A stretch of 64,000 nt of DNA from Ciceribacter lividus (GTDB lineage Bacteria > Pseudomonadota > Alphaproteobacteria > Rhizobiales > Rhizobiaceae), in the NCBI RefSeq assembly GCF_003337715.1, contig NZ_QPIX01000005.1, forward strand, positions 270,986 to 334,985, read 5' to 3'. Both the position numbers and the translations under genes were made by a program. Below the pieces are notes generated by a model. It was not told the origin of the DNA, did no database searches, and saw nothing but the letters and a program-made list of their open reading frames with translations. The number at the start of each line of letters is the position of its first letter. The first letter of the stretch is position 1. Below, one piece after another: positions 25,096 through 35,658 of this stretch.

Positions 25096-26457
25096 ATGGC
25101 ACGCAGCTGTCTCGCCGTCATCCTCGCCGCAGGCGACAGCACCCGCATGAAATCGTCGGTGTCGAAGGTGCTTCACCCGGTCGCCGGGCGGGCGATGATC
25201 GCGCATGTCACGGCTGCGGTCGCAAGGGCCGGGATCAGCGATGTCGCTCTGGTGGTCGGACGGGATGCCGACGCTGTCGAGAAGGCGGCCGCAGTCGACG
25301 GCCTTCGGGTCTCGTCGTTCCTGCAGAAGGAGCGGCTCGGAACGGCGCATGCGGTGCTCGCAGCGCGCGAGGCGATTGCGCGCGGCTATGACGACATCCT
25401 GGTCGCCTATGGCGACGTGCCGCTGATCACGGACGGGCCCTTCGCCGCCGCCCGCGCCGCCGTCGCCGAAGGCCACGACGTCGCCGTCATCGGGTTTCAT
25501 ACCGGGCAACCGACCGGCTACGGGCGCCTTCTCGTCAAGGACGGCGAACTGGTGGCGATTCGCGAGGAAAAGGACGCGAGCGACGCCGAGCGCGCGGTTA
25601 CCTGGTGCAACAGCGGCCTGATGGCGATCGACGGGCGCAAGGCGCTGGCGTTGCTGGAGCGCATAGGCAACGACAACGCCAAACGGGAATTCTACCTGAC
25701 GGACGTTGTCGAGATTGCCCGGTCGCTCGGGGGCAGGGCGGTAGCCGTCGATGCCTCGGAAGAGGAGCTCTCCGGCTGCAACAACCGCGCCGAGCTCGCC
25801 CATCTCGAGCGGCTCTGGCAGCAGCGCCGGCGCCACGAGATCATGCTCTCGGGCGTCACCATGATCGCGCCGGAAACAGTCTTCCTTTCCTACGACACCA
25901 AGATTGGCCAGGACGCGGTGATCGAACCGAACGTCGTCTTCGGTCCCGGCGTCACCGTAGAGGGCGGCGCCATCATCCACGCTTTCAGCCATCTCGAGGG
26001 GGCTCATGTCGCCTCGGGGGCGACCGTAGGCCCGTTCGCGCGGCTGCGGCCGGGTGCTCATCTCGCGGAGGGGGCGAAAGTCGGCAATTTCTGCGAGGTG
26101 AAGAAGGCGGAGATCGGCGCGGGCGCCAAGGTCAACCATCTGACCTATATCGGCGATGCCTTCGTCGGCGCGGGAAGCAATATCGGCGCCGGCACCATCA
26201 CCTGCAACTACGACGGCGTGAACAAGTTCGAGACCCATATCGGGGCCGGTGCCTTCATCGGGTCGAACACCGCGCTCGTCGCGCCGGTTTCCGTCGGTGA
26301 CGGTGCCTATGTCGGTTCCGGCAGTGTGATCACCGAAGATGTGCCCGCCGACGCGCTGGCACTCGGACGCGCCCGGCAGGTCGTCAAGCCGGAGAGGGCA
26401 AAGCAGATCCGCGAGCACAACCTCGCCATCAAGGCGGCGAGAAAGGCGAAGGGCTGA
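25096..26457 (+). CDS. glmU: Bifunctional GlmU: GlcNAc-1-P uridyltransferase / GlcN-1-P acetyltransferase
   Basis: A 453-residue protein with the N-terminal uridyltransferase fold ([11 protein letters not shown], residues 10-20, with Arg17) and a C-terminal left-handed beta helix from about residue 250 ([20 protein letters not shown]). It makes UDP-GlcNAc for peptidoglycan and lipopolysaccharide. The G-loop reads AGDSTRM rather than the usual AGxGTRM: serine replaces glycine. ATG 25096 follows GGAGAAA. It lies directly before glmS, so the two amino-sugar steps are clustered. Confidence 0.96.
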   Translation: MARSCLAVILAAGDSTRMKSSVSKVLHPVAGRAMIAHVTAAVARAGISDVALVVGRDADAVEKAAAVDGLRVSSFLQKERLGTAHAVLAAREAIARGYDDILVAYGDVPLITDGPFAAARAAVAEGHDVAVIGFHTGQPTGYGRLLVKDGELVAIREEKDASDAERAVTWCNSGLMAIDGRKALALLERIGNDNAKREFYLTDVVEIARSLGGRAVAVDASEEELSGCNNRAELAHLERLWQQRRRHEIMLSGVTMIAPETVFLSYDTKIGQDAVIEPNVVFGPGVTVEGGAIIHAFSHLEGAHVASGATVGPFARLRPGAHLAEGAKVGNFCEVKKAEIGAGAKVNHLTYIGDAFVGAGSNIGAGTITCNYDGVNKFETHIGAGAFIGSNTALVAPVSVGDGAYVGSGSVITEDVPADALALGRARQVVKPERAKQIREHNLAIKAARKAKG

Positions 26458-26568
26458 TCGCGATAGCTTGCGTAACGCGGCGAAACCGAAAGTGACCGGA
26501 ACGCCGATTGCGCAAAACTGGAAACTGGATAGGACTGGCTTCGCTGATGAAACCAGACGGAGAATCTT

Positions 26569-28395
26569 ATGTGTGGCATTGTCGGAATTGTCGGTAACAA
26601 GCCGGTCGCGGACCGCCTCGTCGACGCCCTGAAGCGGCTGGAATACCGCGGCTACGATTCGGCCGGCGTCGCGACGATCGACAATGGCGTGATGGATCGC
26701 CGCCGCGCCGAAGGGAAGCTCTTCAATCTGGAGAGGCGGCTTGCGGACGAGCCCCTCGGCGGCAATATCGGCATCGCCCACACGCGCTGGGCGACCCACG
26801 GCGTTCCGAACGAAACCAATGCGCACCCGCACTTCGTCGAAGGCGTCGCGGTCGTCCACAACGGCATCATCGAGAACTTCGCCGAACTGCGCGAGGAGCT
26901 CGCCCGCGAAGGCGCGCATTTCACCACTCAGACCGATACCGAGATCGTCGCCCAGCTGATCGCAAAATACCGTCGCCAGGGCTACGACAACCGTGCGGCC
27001 ATGCTCGCCATGCTGAACCACGTCACCGGCGCCTATGCACTGGTCGTGATGTTCGAGAACGATCCGGACACCATCATGGCCGCGCGGTCGGGACCGCCGC
27101 TCGCGATCGGCTTCGGCAAGGGTGAGATGTTCTTGGGCTCCGACGCGATTGCGCTGGCGCCATTCACCAACGACATCGTCTACATGGTCGACGGCGATTG
27201 CGCGGTCATCCACCACGACGGCGCGGAGATCACCGACTTTTCCGGCAAGCCCGTCGAGCGCCCGCACCAGATTTCCCAGGCGAGCGCCTTCCTCGTCGAC
27301 AAGGGCAATCACCGCCACTTCATGGAGAAGGAAATCCACGAACAGCCGGAAGTGATCTCTCATGCGCTGTCGAACTACATCGATTTCCACAGTCAGAAGG
27401 TCCATCTCGATGAGATGGCGATCGATTTCGCCAAGGTGTCGCGCCTTGCCGTTTCCGCCTGCGGAACGGCTTATCTCTCGGGCCTCGTCGGTAAGTACTG
27501 GTTCGAACGCTATGCGCGGCTGCCGGTCGAAATCGACGTCGCTTCGGAATTCCGCTACCGCGAGATGCCGTTGTCGAACGATCAGGCCGCACTCTTCATC
27601 TCGCAGTCCGGTGAAACCGCCGACACGCTCGCCTCGCTGCGCTACTGCAAGGAGCAGGGCCTGAAGATCGGCGGCATCGTCAACGTCAAGGAATCGACGA
27701 TCGCGCGCGAGTCGGACGGCATCTATCCGATCCTCGCCGGCCCCGAGATCGGCGTCGCCTCCACCAAGGCCTTCACCTGCCAGCTCGCTGTGCTGGCGTC
27801 GCTCGCAATCGGCGCGGGCCGCATGCGCGGCACGCTGACCGAGGCGGAAGAAAAGCAGATGGTGCGCAGCCTGTCGGAACTGCCGCGCATCATGAGCCGC
27901 GTGCTCAACGACATTCAGCCGCAGATGGAAAGCCTGGCGCGCGAGCTGTCGAAGTTCCACCACGTACTCTATCTCGGCCGCGGCACCAGCTATCCGATGG
28001 CGCTCGAAGGCGCGCTGAAGCTCAAGGAAATCTCCTACATCCACGCCGAGGGCTATGCCGCCGGCGAGCTGAAGCACGGACCGATCGCGCTCATCGACGA
28101 GAACATGCCGGTCATCGTGATTGCGCCGCACGACCGCTTCTTCGAGAAGACGGTGTCCAACATGCAGGAGGTCGCCGCCCGCGGCGGCCGGATCATCTTC
28201 ATCACCGACGAAAAGGGGGCCGCAGCCTCTACGTTGCCGACGATGGCGACGATCGTACTGCCGAACGTCGCCGAGCTCATCGCGCCGATGGTCTTCGCCC
28301 TGCCGGTCCAGTTGCTCGCCTATCACACGGCAGTGTTCATGGGCACCGACGTCGACCAGCCGCGCAACCTCGCGAAGTCGGTGACCGTCGAGTGA
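26569..28395 (+). CDS. glmS: Glutamine-fructose-6-phosphate aminotransferase (isomerizing)
   Basis: A 608-residue enzyme making glucosamine-6-phosphate from fructose-6-phosphate and glutamine. Cys2 of MCGIVGIVG is the N-terminal nucleophile of the glutaminase domain (about 1-240), and two SIS domains follow with SACGTAYLSG, SQSGETADT and GRGTSYPMALEG; the C-terminus ends LAKSVTVE as in the family. The ATG follows GACGGAGAA. The 110-base gap after glmU shows no ribozyme-like or terminator structure that I can recognise. Confidence 0.97.
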   Translation: MCGIVGIVGNKPVADRLVDALKRLEYRGYDSAGVATIDNGVMDRRRAEGKLFNLERRLADEPLGGNIGIAHTRWATHGVPNETNAHPHFVEGVAVVHNGIIENFAELREELAREGAHFTTQTDTEIVAQLIAKYRRQGYDNRAAMLAMLNHVTGAYALVVMFENDPDTIMAARSGPPLAIGFGKGEMFLGSDAIALAPFTNDIVYMVDGDCAVIHHDGAEITDFSGKPVERPHQISQASAFLVDKGNHRHFMEKEIHEQPEVISHALSNYIDFHSQKVHLDEMAIDFAKVSRLAVSACGTAYLSGLVGKYWFERYARLPVEIDVASEFRYREMPLSNDQAALFISQSGETADTLASLRYCKEQGLKIGGIVNVKESTIARESDGIYPILAGPEIGVASTKAFTCQLAVLASLAIGAGRMRGTLTEAEEKQMVRSLSELPRIMSRVLNDIQPQMESLARELSKFHHVLYLGRGTSYPMALEGALKLKEISYIHAEGYAAGELKHGPIALIDENMPVIVIAPHDRFFEKTVSNMQEVAARGGRIIFITDEKGAAASTLPTMATIVLPNVAELIAPMVFALPVQLLAYHTAVFMGTDVDQPRNLAKSVTVE

Positions 28396-28895
28396 TGCTG
28401 CGCCCGGAGCGGCAAGGTGACGAAGCCGCCATCGGCGCCGTCACCGCCGCGGCGTTCGAGGGGCATCCGCACAGCGACGGCAGCGAGCCGAAGATCATCG
28501 AAAGGCTGCGGGCGGCGGGCGTCCTGACGCTCTCGCTGGTCGCCGAGCAGCAGGGCGAGGTGGTCGGTCACGTCGCCTTCTCACCGGTCACCTTTTCAGG
28601 CGGCGAGCCGCGCTGGTTCGCGCTCGGCCCCATTTCCGTCCGGCCGGACCGGCAAGGGCAGGGGATCGGCAGCCGCCTCGTGCGCGAGGGCCTTCGACGC
28701 CTCGGCAACGGCGGCGCGAGAGGTTGCGTCCTCGTCGGGGAGCCGGCCTACTACCGGCGCTTCGGATTCAGCACCGAGCATGATCTCTCGACCCCCGGTA
28801 TTCCTCGCGAGTATTTGCTCGCTTTGCCCTTGAACGGTCCGGTGCCATCCGGCATTGTCGCCTTCCACCCCGGTTTCTTTGGCGATGCAGCATAG
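28395..28895 (+). CDS. GNAT family N-acetyltransferase
   Basis: Predicted 166 residues with the GNAT acetyl-CoA motif A seen as LGPISVRPDRQGQGIGSRLV (about residues 75-94). The later GEPAYYRRFGF pattern is shared with YhbS-type members. The ATG overlaps the glmS stop by one base (TGATG), so translation is probably coupled. The acceptor substrate is not known; despite the neighbourhood there is no proof that it acts on glucosamine. Confidence 0.9.
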   Translation: MLRPERQGDEAAIGAVTAAAFEGHPHSDGSEPKIIERLRAAGVLTLSLVAEQQGEVVGHVAFSPVTFSGGEPRWFALGPISVRPDRQGQGIGSRLVREGLRRLGNGGARGCVLVGEPAYYRRFGFSTEHDLSTPGIPREYLLALPLNGPVPSGIVAFHPGFFGDAA

Positions 28896-28904
28896 CGGCA
28901 AGCG

Positions 28905-29588
28905 ATGAACGATCTCCCCGAAAGGACGTCCCTGGCGACGCGGCTGAGAAACAATTTCCTCGCCGGCCTAATCATCTGCGCGCCGGTGGCGATCACGATC
29001 TGGCTCACATGGTCCTTCATCCGCTGGGCCGACAGCTGGGTGAAGCCCTACATTCCGAGCCGGATCGACCCCGAGAGCTACCTGAAATTCGCAGTTCCGG
29101 GCTTCGGCCTGCTGATCGCCGTCGTCTCGATCACCTTGATCGGCTTCCTGGGGAAGAATCTGATCGGGCGCTCTGTCGTCGATTTCTCCGAGCGCGTCCT
29201 CCACCGCATGCCGCTGGTGCGCACGCTTTACAAAAGCCTGAAGCAGATCTTCGAATCGGTGCTCAAGGACCAGTCGTCGTCCTTCAAGCGGGTCGGCCTC
29301 ATCGAGTTCCCGAGCCCCGGCACGTGGGCAGTGGTCTTCATCGCCACCGATGTCCGCGGAGAGATCGCCGCCCGGCTCAACGAGGACGGCCGCGAGATGG
29401 TCGCCGTCTTCCTGCCGCCGACGCCGGTGCCGACCGCGGGCTTCCTGATGTTCGTGCCGCGTGACCGCATCAAGCTGCTCGACATGACACCCGAGGAAGC
29501 GGCGAAGCTCCTGATCTCCGGCGGCCTCGTCATGCCGGACTACAAGCCGCGCAGCATGGAAACCGTCTTTCCGGTCTGGAAGCCCTGA
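28905..29588 (+). CDS. DUF502 family membrane protein
   Basis: A 227-residue protein with two predicted transmembrane helices (about residues 17-37 and 64-86), followed by a soluble beta-rich domain. Diagnostic DUF502 strings are GFLGKNLIGR, MPLVRTLYKSLKQIFE and FLPPTPVPTAGFLMFVP. The function is unknown in bacteria. It starts nine bases after the acetyltransferase gene and converges on recG. Confidence 0.93.
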   Translation: MNDLPERTSLATRLRNNFLAGLIICAPVAITIWLTWSFIRWADSWVKPYIPSRIDPESYLKFAVPGFGLLIAVVSITLIGFLGKNLIGRSVVDFSERVLHRMPLVRTLYKSLKQIFESVLKDQSSSFKRVGLIEFPSPGTWAVVFIATDVRGEIAARLNEDGREMVAVFLPPTPVPTAGFLMFVPRDRIKLLDMTPEEAAKLLISGGLVMPDYKPRSMETVFPVWKP

Positions 29589-29633
29589 AATAGCCGAGAA
29601 TTAGCCGGCTAAGGACAATTCCCCCGGTTGCTC

Positions 29634-31739
29634 TCACCCGGCTCTGAGGAAGCGGATCGCCTCGTCGCGGCGGAAGAGATAGAGCAGAATACGGAGCGCG
29701 CGCCCGCGTTCTGAAACCAGGTCCGCATCCTTCTCCAGAATGTAGGCGGCGTCCTTGTGGGCGGTTTCAAGCAGGTCGCCGTGATGTTCGAGACTTGCGA
29801 ACCGGAAACCCGGTGTTCCTGATTGCCGCGTGCCGAGGAGTTCGCCTTCGCCGCGCAGCTTCAGATCCTCCTCCGCGATGAGGAAACCGTCCTCGCTCTC
29901 GCGCAGGATCGAAAGCCGCGCATGGCCCGTCTCTCCGAGCGGGGCCTTGTAGAGGAGAATACAGCTCGAGGCCTCCGCGCCGCGCCCGACCCGGCCGCGC
30001 AACTGGTGGAGCTGGGCGAGCCCGAACCGCTCCGCATGCTCGATCACCATGATCGTCGCGTCCGGCACATCGACGCCGACCTCGACCACCGTCGTCGCGA
30101 CCAGAACGCGGGTTTCGCCGTTCTTGAATGCCATCATGGCCGCATCCTTCTCGGGTCCGCTCATGCGGCCATGGACGAGCCCGACATCCGCCCCGAGCGC
30201 CTGCGTCAGGATCGCGTGGCGCTCCTCCGCCGACATCAGCTCCGTCACGTCCGATTCCTCGACGAGCGGGCAGATCCAGTAGGCCTTCTTGCCCTCGCGG
30301 ACGGCGCTCCGGAGGCGATCGATGATCTCGTTGGTTCGCTCGGAAGGGACGGTCACCGTCTGGATCGGCTTGCGGCCCGCGGGCTTTTCCGTGAGCTTGG
30401 AGACGTCGAGGTCGCCGAAGGCAGCGAGAACGAGCGTGCGTGGAATGGGGGTCGCCGTCATCACCAGCATGTGGGGCGAGACTCCCTTGGCGGTGAGCCG
30501 CAGCCGCTGGTGCACGCCGAACCGGTGCTGCTCGTCGACGACGGCGAGCTGCAGGTTGCGATAGCTCACCGTGTCCTGGAAGAGGGCGTGCGTGCCGATG
30601 ATGATCTGTGCCTCGCCGCTCGCGATCTTCTCGAGGATCGCCTCGCGTTCGCGGCCCTTGGTGCGGCCGGTCAGCACGACCACCGACATGCCGGCCGCCT
30701 CGGCGAGCCGGGAAATGGTCGCGTGGTGCTGCCTTGCCAGAATTTCGGTCGGTGCCATCAGCACCGCCTGGCCGCCGCTCTCGATTGCCGCCGTCATCGC
30801 AAGCAGTGCCACCAGCGTCTTGCCGGCGCCGACATCCCCCTGCAAGAGACGCAGCATGCGGGTCTGTCCCGCCATGTCCTTCAGGATGTCGGCGACCGCC
30901 TGTTGCTGGCCGGCGGTCAGTGAGAAGGGCAGGGCCGCGAGGACCTTGTGGCTGATCGCCCCCGTCGCGTGGACGGGCGAGCCCGCCACCCGCCGCAACC
31001 TCTGCCGCACCAGCGCCAGCGACACCTGGCCGGCGAGAAATTCGTCATAGGCAAGCCGTCGCCGCGCCGGCGCCTGTGGCTCGACATCGGCGGTATCGCG
31101 CGGATTGTGGAGCCTGAGAATGCTCGCCTTGGGCGGCTCGAAACCCTGCCTCTGGACAAGCGGCGGGTCGATCCATTCGGGGAGCTCGGGAACGCGTTCC
31201 AGCGCGCCCTCTATCGCCTTGCGCAATACTTTCGGCGACAGCCCGGCGGTCAGCGGATAGACCGGTTCGACGCGCGGCAGGCTGTCCGCCTCGCTCGCTT
31301 TCACCACGTAATCGGGGTGGACCATCGAGGGGCGGCCGTTGAACCAGTCGACCTTGCCTGAGACCATCACGGTCTCGTCGACCGGAAACGTCTTTTCGAG
31401 CCACGGCCCCTTGGCATGGAAGAAGGTCAGCGCCAGCTCGCCGGTGTCGTCGTGCAGGAAGACGCGGTAAGGCACGCTCCTGTTGCCGCGCGGCGGCGGC
31501 TGGTGTCGGTCGACGCGGCCGGTGACGGTCACGATCGCGCCTTGCGGGGCGAGCGCGATGCCGGGCTGGTAGCGCCGGTCGATCAGCCGGTGCGGCGCCA
31601 GCATCAGCAGGTCGATCACCCGGCAGTCGTCCGCGTCGTCGCGCCCGAGCAACGTGGCGATCAGGCCGGCGAGCTTCGGCCCGACGCCTGGGAGCGAAGC
31701 GACGGGGGCGAACAGGGGATCGAGCAGGGCGGGGCGCAT
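29634..31739 (-). CDS. recG: ATP-dependent DNA helicase RecG
   Basis: A 701-residue helicase that remodels stalled replication forks and Holliday junctions. It has an N-terminal wedge/OB domain (GAIVTVTGRVDRHQ), Walker A GDVGAGKTLVALLA, a DEQH box (VVDEQHRFGVHQR) and C-terminal helicase motifs including LHQLRGRVGRG and the RecG-type end LLGTRQSGTPGFRFA. The start is ATG 31739, matching the family N-terminus (LLDPLFAPVASLPGVGPK); a longer frame to 31820 is less likely. It is divergent from sdhE with a gap of about 100 bases. Confidence 0.96.
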   Translation of the reverse strand: MRPALLDPLFAPVASLPGVGPKLAGLIATLLGRDDADDCRVIDLLMLAPHRLIDRRYQPGIALAPQGAIVTVTGRVDRHQPPPRGNRSVPYRVFLHDDTGELALTFFHAKGPWLEKTFPVDETVMVSGKVDWFNGRPSMVHPDYVVKASEADSLPRVEPVYPLTAGLSPKVLRKAIEGALERVPELPEWIDPPLVQRQGFEPPKASILRLHNPRDTADVEPQAPARRRLAYDEFLAGQVSLALVRQRLRRVAGSPVHATGAISHKVLAALPFSLTAGQQQAVADILKDMAGQTRMLRLLQGDVGAGKTLVALLAMTAAIESGGQAVLMAPTEILARQHHATISRLAEAAGMSVVVLTGRTKGREREAILEKIASGEAQIIIGTHALFQDTVSYRNLQLAVVDEQHRFGVHQRLRLTAKGVSPHMLVMTATPIPRTLVLAAFGDLDVSKLTEKPAGRKPIQTVTVPSERTNEIIDRLRSAVREGKKAYWICPLVEESDVTELMSAEERHAILTQALGADVGLVHGRMSGPEKDAAMMAFKNGETRVLVATTVVEVGVDVPDATIMVIEHAERFGLAQLHQLRGRVGRGAEASSCILLYKAPLGETGHARLSILRESEDGFLIAEEDLKLRGEGELLGTRQSGTPGFRFASLEHHGDLLETAHKDAAYILEKDADLVSERGRALRILLYLFRRDEAIRFLRAG

Positions 31740-31837
31740 GGTGGCTGCCAAAATGCGACGATAATTACGTGCTTGGCAAGGCTGACAATCCACATCCCAG
31801 GGGCTATAGAGGCGCATCAACAGGAAGGGATGCCGAA

Positions 31838-32155
31838 ATGACAGGATTGACCCGCACCAGCGCCGATCTCGACCCGCGCCGTCGGCGCATCCTTTTCCGT
31901 TGCTGGCACCGCGGCATCCGCGAAATGGATCTCGTCCTCGGCCAGTTCGCCGAACAGGCGATCGCGGATCTCTCCGACGCCGAGCTCGACGAACTCGAAC
32001 GCATCATGGCCGAAGAGGACAACGACCTCGTGAAATGGATCACGGGTGCAGAAGCGACACCCGAGCGCCATCGGACACCGCTCTTCGAGCGCATCGCGAC
32101 CTGTCGTCCGGACTTCTCGCCGGTCACCATGGAATCCACCGGAAAGGCCGAATGA
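31838..32155 (+). CDS. sdhE: Succinate dehydrogenase assembly factor 2 (SdhE/Sdh5 family)
   Basis: A 105-residue protein with the essential RGIRE motif (residues 25-29, in RCWHRGIREMDLVLG) that flavinylation factors use to help attach FAD to succinate dehydrogenase SdhA. The ATG at 31838 follows AGGAAGGG. The stop overlaps the mfd start in the sequence AATGA. The pairing with recG and mfd is probably incidental to its role. Confidence 0.94.
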   Translation: MTGLTRTSADLDPRRRRILFRCWHRGIREMDLVLGQFAEQAIADLSDAELDELERIMAEEDNDLVKWITGAEATPERHRTPLFERIATCRPDFSPVTMESTGKAE

Positions 32156-35100
32156 TCTCTCTCTTCGATGCCAAGACGATCGCGCGGGCCGAAACCGCAC
32201 TGACGCTTTCGAGCGTGCCGGACGGCATGGACGCCTTCCTGATCGCCGAACTCGCGCGTCAGGGCCGCCCCGTCGCCTACGTGCTCTCCGACGGCCAGAA
32301 GCTCGCGGACATCGAGCAGGTGCTCTCCTTCGCTGCGCCGGAAATCCCGGTGCTGACCCTGCCGGCCTGGGACTGCCTTCCCTATGACCGCGTTTCGCCG
32401 AGCGCCGATGTCTCCGCCCGCCGCCTGACCGCGCTCGGCGGCCTGATCGCCCACCGCCGCAAGCCGCATCCCGGCGTCGTCCTCGTGACGGTCAACGCGA
32501 TGCTGCAGCGGGTCGCCCCGGCCGACGTCATCGAGAGCCTGGCCTTTTCCGCCCGCCCGGGCAACCAGATCCGCATGGACGATGTCGCCTCGCGCCTCGA
32601 ACGCAATGGCTTCGAGCGCGTCGCGACCGTCCGCGAGGTCGGCGAATTCGCCGTCCGCGGCGGCATCCTCGACGTCTTCGTGCCCGGCGCGGAAGAGCCG
32701 GTTCGCCTCGATTTCTTCGGCGACACGCTGGAATCGATCCGCTATTTCGATCCGGCGAGCCAGCGCACGACGGGGCAGGCCCGCTCCCTTGATCTCAATC
32801 CGATGAGCGAGGTGACGCTCACGCCGGAGAGCATCGCCCGCTTCCGCAAGAACTATCTCTCGCTGTTCGGGGCCGCCACCCGCGACGACGCGCTTTATGC
32901 CGCCGTCTCGGAGGGGCGACGCTATGCCGGCCTCGAGCACTGGCTGCCGCTCTTCCACGATCATCTGGAGACGGTCTTCGACTATCTCGAAGGCTTCCTC
33001 GTCGTCACCGACCACACCGTCCGCGAGGCCGCCGAGGAACGGGCAAAGCAGATCCTGGACTATTACGAGGCGCGTCACCACGCGGGCGATGCCGGCAAAG
33101 GGCATCTCTCACAGGGCACGCCCTACAAGCCCGTGCCGCCCGAGCGCCTCTATCTCACTGCGGCGCAGTTCGTGAAGGCGCTCGACACCGTGGCGCCGAT
33201 CCGTCTCACGCCCTTCGCCGAGCATGAGGGGGAAACGCGGAAGGTGGTGGAAATCGCCGCCCGCCCGAGCCCGCGCTGGGCGAAGACCGCCATCGACACC
33301 GCCGAGGGCAATCGCGTCAACGTCTTCGACCAGGCGGTCCGCTACATCGCCGACAAGCGCGCCTCCGGCGCCAAGGTGCTCGTCGCCGGCTGGTCTGACG
33401 GTTCGCTCGACCGCCTCTGTCAGGTGCTTGCCGAGCACGGGCTCGAAAAGCTGGTGCCGCTCAAGTCGCTGAAGGACGTCGACACGCTGAAGAAGGGCGA
33501 GGGCGGTGCCGCCGTCCTCAGTCTCGAAGGCGGGTTCGAAGCGGGCGATCTCGTCATCGTCGGCGAACAGGACATTCTCGGCGACCGCATGGTGCGCCGC
33601 TCCAAGCGCCGCAAGCGCGCCGCCGATTTCATCTCCGAGGTCGCAGGGCTGGACGAAGGGTCGATCGTCGTCCACGCCGAACACGGCATCGGCCGTTTCG
33701 TCGGCCTGCGGACCATCGAGGCCGCCGGCGCGCCGCATGCCTGCCTCGAACTCCTCTACGCCGACGACGCAAAGCTCTTCCTGCCGGTCGAGAACATCGA
33801 TCTCCTGTCGCGCTATGGTTCCGAAGGCAGCGATGCCCAGCTCGACCGCCTCGGCGGCGGCGCCTGGCAGATGCGCAAGGCGAAGCTCAAGCGCCGCCTG
33901 CTCGACATGGCCGACGGCCTGATCCGCATCGCCGCGGAACGGCTGACGCGGTCCGCGCCGGTGCTCGCCACCCAGGAAGGCCTCTACGACGAATTCGCCG
34001 CCCGCTTCCCCTATGACGAGACCGAGGACCAGATGAACGCCATCGAGGCGGTGCGCGGCGATCTCGGCGCCGGCCGTCCGATGGATCGCCTCGTCTGCGG
34101 CGACGTCGGCTTCGGCAAGACGGAAGTGGCGCTCAGAGCCGCCTTCACCGCTGCGATGAACGGCGTGCAGGTCGCGGTCGTCGTGCCGACCACGCTTCTC
34201 GCCCGCCAGCATTTCAAAACCTTTTCCGAGCGCTTCCGTGGCCTGCCGATCCGCGTGCAGCAGGCCTCCCGCCTCGTCGGCACCAAGGAGCTCAACCTCG
34301 TCAAGAAGGAAGTGGCGGACGGCAAGACCGACATCGTCGTCGGCACCCATGCGCTTCTCGGCTCCGGCATCAAGTTCGCCAATCTCGGCCTCCTCATCAT
34401 CGACGAGGAGCAGCACTTCGGCGTCAAGCACAAGGAACGGCTGAAGGAGCTGAAATCGGATGTCCACGTCCTGACGCTGTCGGCGACGCCGATCCCGCGC
34501 ACGCTCCAGCTTGCGATGACAGGCGTTCGCGAACTTTCGTTGATCACCACGCCGCCCGTCGACCGCATGGCGGTCCGGACCTTCGTCTCGCCCTTCGATC
34601 CGCTGGTGATCCGCGAGACGCTGATGCGTGAGCACTATCGCGGCGGCCAGAGCTTCTATGTCTGCCCGCGGCTTTCCGATCTCGCCGACGTGCAGGCCTT
34701 CCTGCAGTCCGACGTGCCGGAGCTGAAGGTCGCTGTCGCGCACGGCCAGATGGCGGCCGGCGAGCTGGAAGACATCATGAACGCCTTCTACGACGGCCGC
34801 TACGACGTGCTGCTCTCGACCACCATCGTCGAATCGGGCCTCGACGTGCCGACCGCCAACACGCTGGTCGTCCACCGCGCCGACATGTTCGGCCTCGCCC
34901 AGCTCTACCAGCTGCGCGGCCGTGTCGGACGCTCGAAGGTCCGCGCCTTCGCGCTGCTGACCCTGCCGGTCAACAAGGTGCTCACTTCCTCGGCCGAGCG
35001 CCGCCTGAAGGTCCTGCAGTCGCTCGACACGCTCGGCGCCGGCTTCCAGCTCGCGAGCCACGACCTCGATATCCGCGGTGCCGGCAACCTGCTCGGCGAG

Positions 35101-35658
35101 GAGCAGTCCGGCCACATCAAGGAAGTCGGCTTCGAGCTCTACCAGCACATGCTGGAAGAGGCGGTCGCCGAGGTGAAGGGCGTGGACGTTGTCGAGGATA
35201 CCGGCTGGTCGCCGCAGATTTCCGTCGGCACCTCGGTGATGATCCCCGACGACTACGTGCCGGATTTGCATCTGCGCCTCGGCCTCTATCGCCGCCTCGG
35301 CGAACTGACCGAACTCGGCGAGATCGACGCCTTCGGCGCGGAGATGATCGACCGCTTCGGCCCGATGCCGGCGGAAGTCCAGAGCCTGTTGAAGATCGTC
35401 TACATCAAGGCGCTCTGCCGCAAGGCGAACGTCGAGAAGCTCGAGGCCGGGCCGAAGGGCGTCGTCGTCCAGTTCCGCAACAAGGAATTCCCGAATCCGG
35501 CGGCACTCGTCGGCTACATCGCCAAACAGGGCACGATGGCGAAGATCCGCCCCGACCAGAGCGTTTTCCTCACCCGCGATCTGCCGACCCCCGAAAAGCG
35601 GCTCGCCGGCGCGGCGATGGTCATGACCCAGATGGCCGAGTTGGCGCGTCAGCCCTGA
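32152..35658 (+). CDS. mfd: Transcription-repair coupling factor
   Basis: A 1168-residue protein. The N-terminal UvrB-like region (LPAWDCLPYDRVSPSADV), an RNA polymerase interaction domain (about 490-560, EHGIGRFVGL), the translocase with Walker A GDVGFGKTEVALRAA and DEEQ box (IIDEEQHFGVKHKERL), and the TRCF C-terminal domain are all visible. Mfd removes stalled RNA polymerase and recruits UvrA. The ATG at 32152 overlaps sdhE by four bases. The 3' end overlaps a convergent EamA gene by ten bases. Confidence 0.97.
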   Translation: MISLFDAKTIARAETALTLSSVPDGMDAFLIAELARQGRPVAYVLSDGQKLADIEQVLSFAAPEIPVLTLPAWDCLPYDRVSPSADVSARRLTALGGLIAHRRKPHPGVVLVTVNAMLQRVAPADVIESLAFSARPGNQIRMDDVASRLERNGFERVATVREVGEFAVRGGILDVFVPGAEEPVRLDFFGDTLESIRYFDPASQRTTGQARSLDLNPMSEVTLTPESIARFRKNYLSLFGAATRDDALYAAVSEGRRYAGLEHWLPLFHDHLETVFDYLEGFLVVTDHTVREAAEERAKQILDYYEARHHAGDAGKGHLSQGTPYKPVPPERLYLTAAQFVKALDTVAPIRLTPFAEHEGETRKVVEIAARPSPRWAKTAIDTAEGNRVNVFDQAVRYIADKRASGAKVLVAGWSDGSLDRLCQVLAEHGLEKLVPLKSLKDVDTLKKGEGGAAVLSLEGGFEAGDLVIVGEQDILGDRMVRRSKRRKRAADFISEVAGLDEGSIVVHAEHGIGRFVGLRTIEAAGAPHACLELLYADDAKLFLPVENIDLLSRYGSEGSDAQLDRLGGGAWQMRKAKLKRRLLDMADGLIRIAAERLTRSAPVLATQEGLYDEFAARFPYDETEDQMNAIEAVRGDLGAGRPMDRLVCGDVGFGKTEVALRAAFTAAMNGVQVAVVVPTTLLARQHFKTFSERFRGLPIRVQQASRLVGTKELNLVKKEVADGKTDIVVGTHALLGSGIKFANLGLLIIDEEQHFGVKHKERLKELKSDVHVLTLSATPIPRTLQLAMTGVRELSLITTPPVDRMAVRTFVSPFDPLVIRETLMREHYRGGQSFYVCPRLSDLADVQAFLQSDVPELKVAVAHGQMAAGELEDIMNAFYDGRYDVLLSTTIVESGLDVPTANTLVVHRADMFGLAQLYQLRGRVGRSKVRAFALLTLPVNKVLTSSAERRLKVLQSLDTLGAGFQLASHDLDIRGAGNLLGEEQSGHIKEVGFELYQHMLEEAVAEVKGVDVVEDTGWSPQISVGTSVMIPDDYVPDLHLRLGLYRRLGELTELGEIDAFGAEMIDRFGPMPAEVQSLLKIVYIKALCRKANVEKLEAGPKGVVVQFRNKEFPNPAALVGYIAKQGTMAKIRPDQSVFLTRDLPTPEKRLAGAAMVMTQMAELARQP

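Noticed and set aside
24775..28326. 1183-codon open frame on the minus strand opposite glmU and glmS
   Set aside because: Length is impressive, but the plus strand carries two unmistakable enzymes, and the antisense product has the Asp/Arg/His-rich composition of a shadow frame.
29601..29612. Palindrome TTAGCCGGCTAA after the DUF502 gene
   Set aside because: It has no loop and no T tract, so it is neither a terminator nor a clear operator; twelve-base palindromes like this can occur by chance.
33109..35271. 720-codon minus-strand frame opposite mfd
   Set aside because: Mfd occupies the plus strand with all expected motifs; the antisense frame shows no domain pattern.
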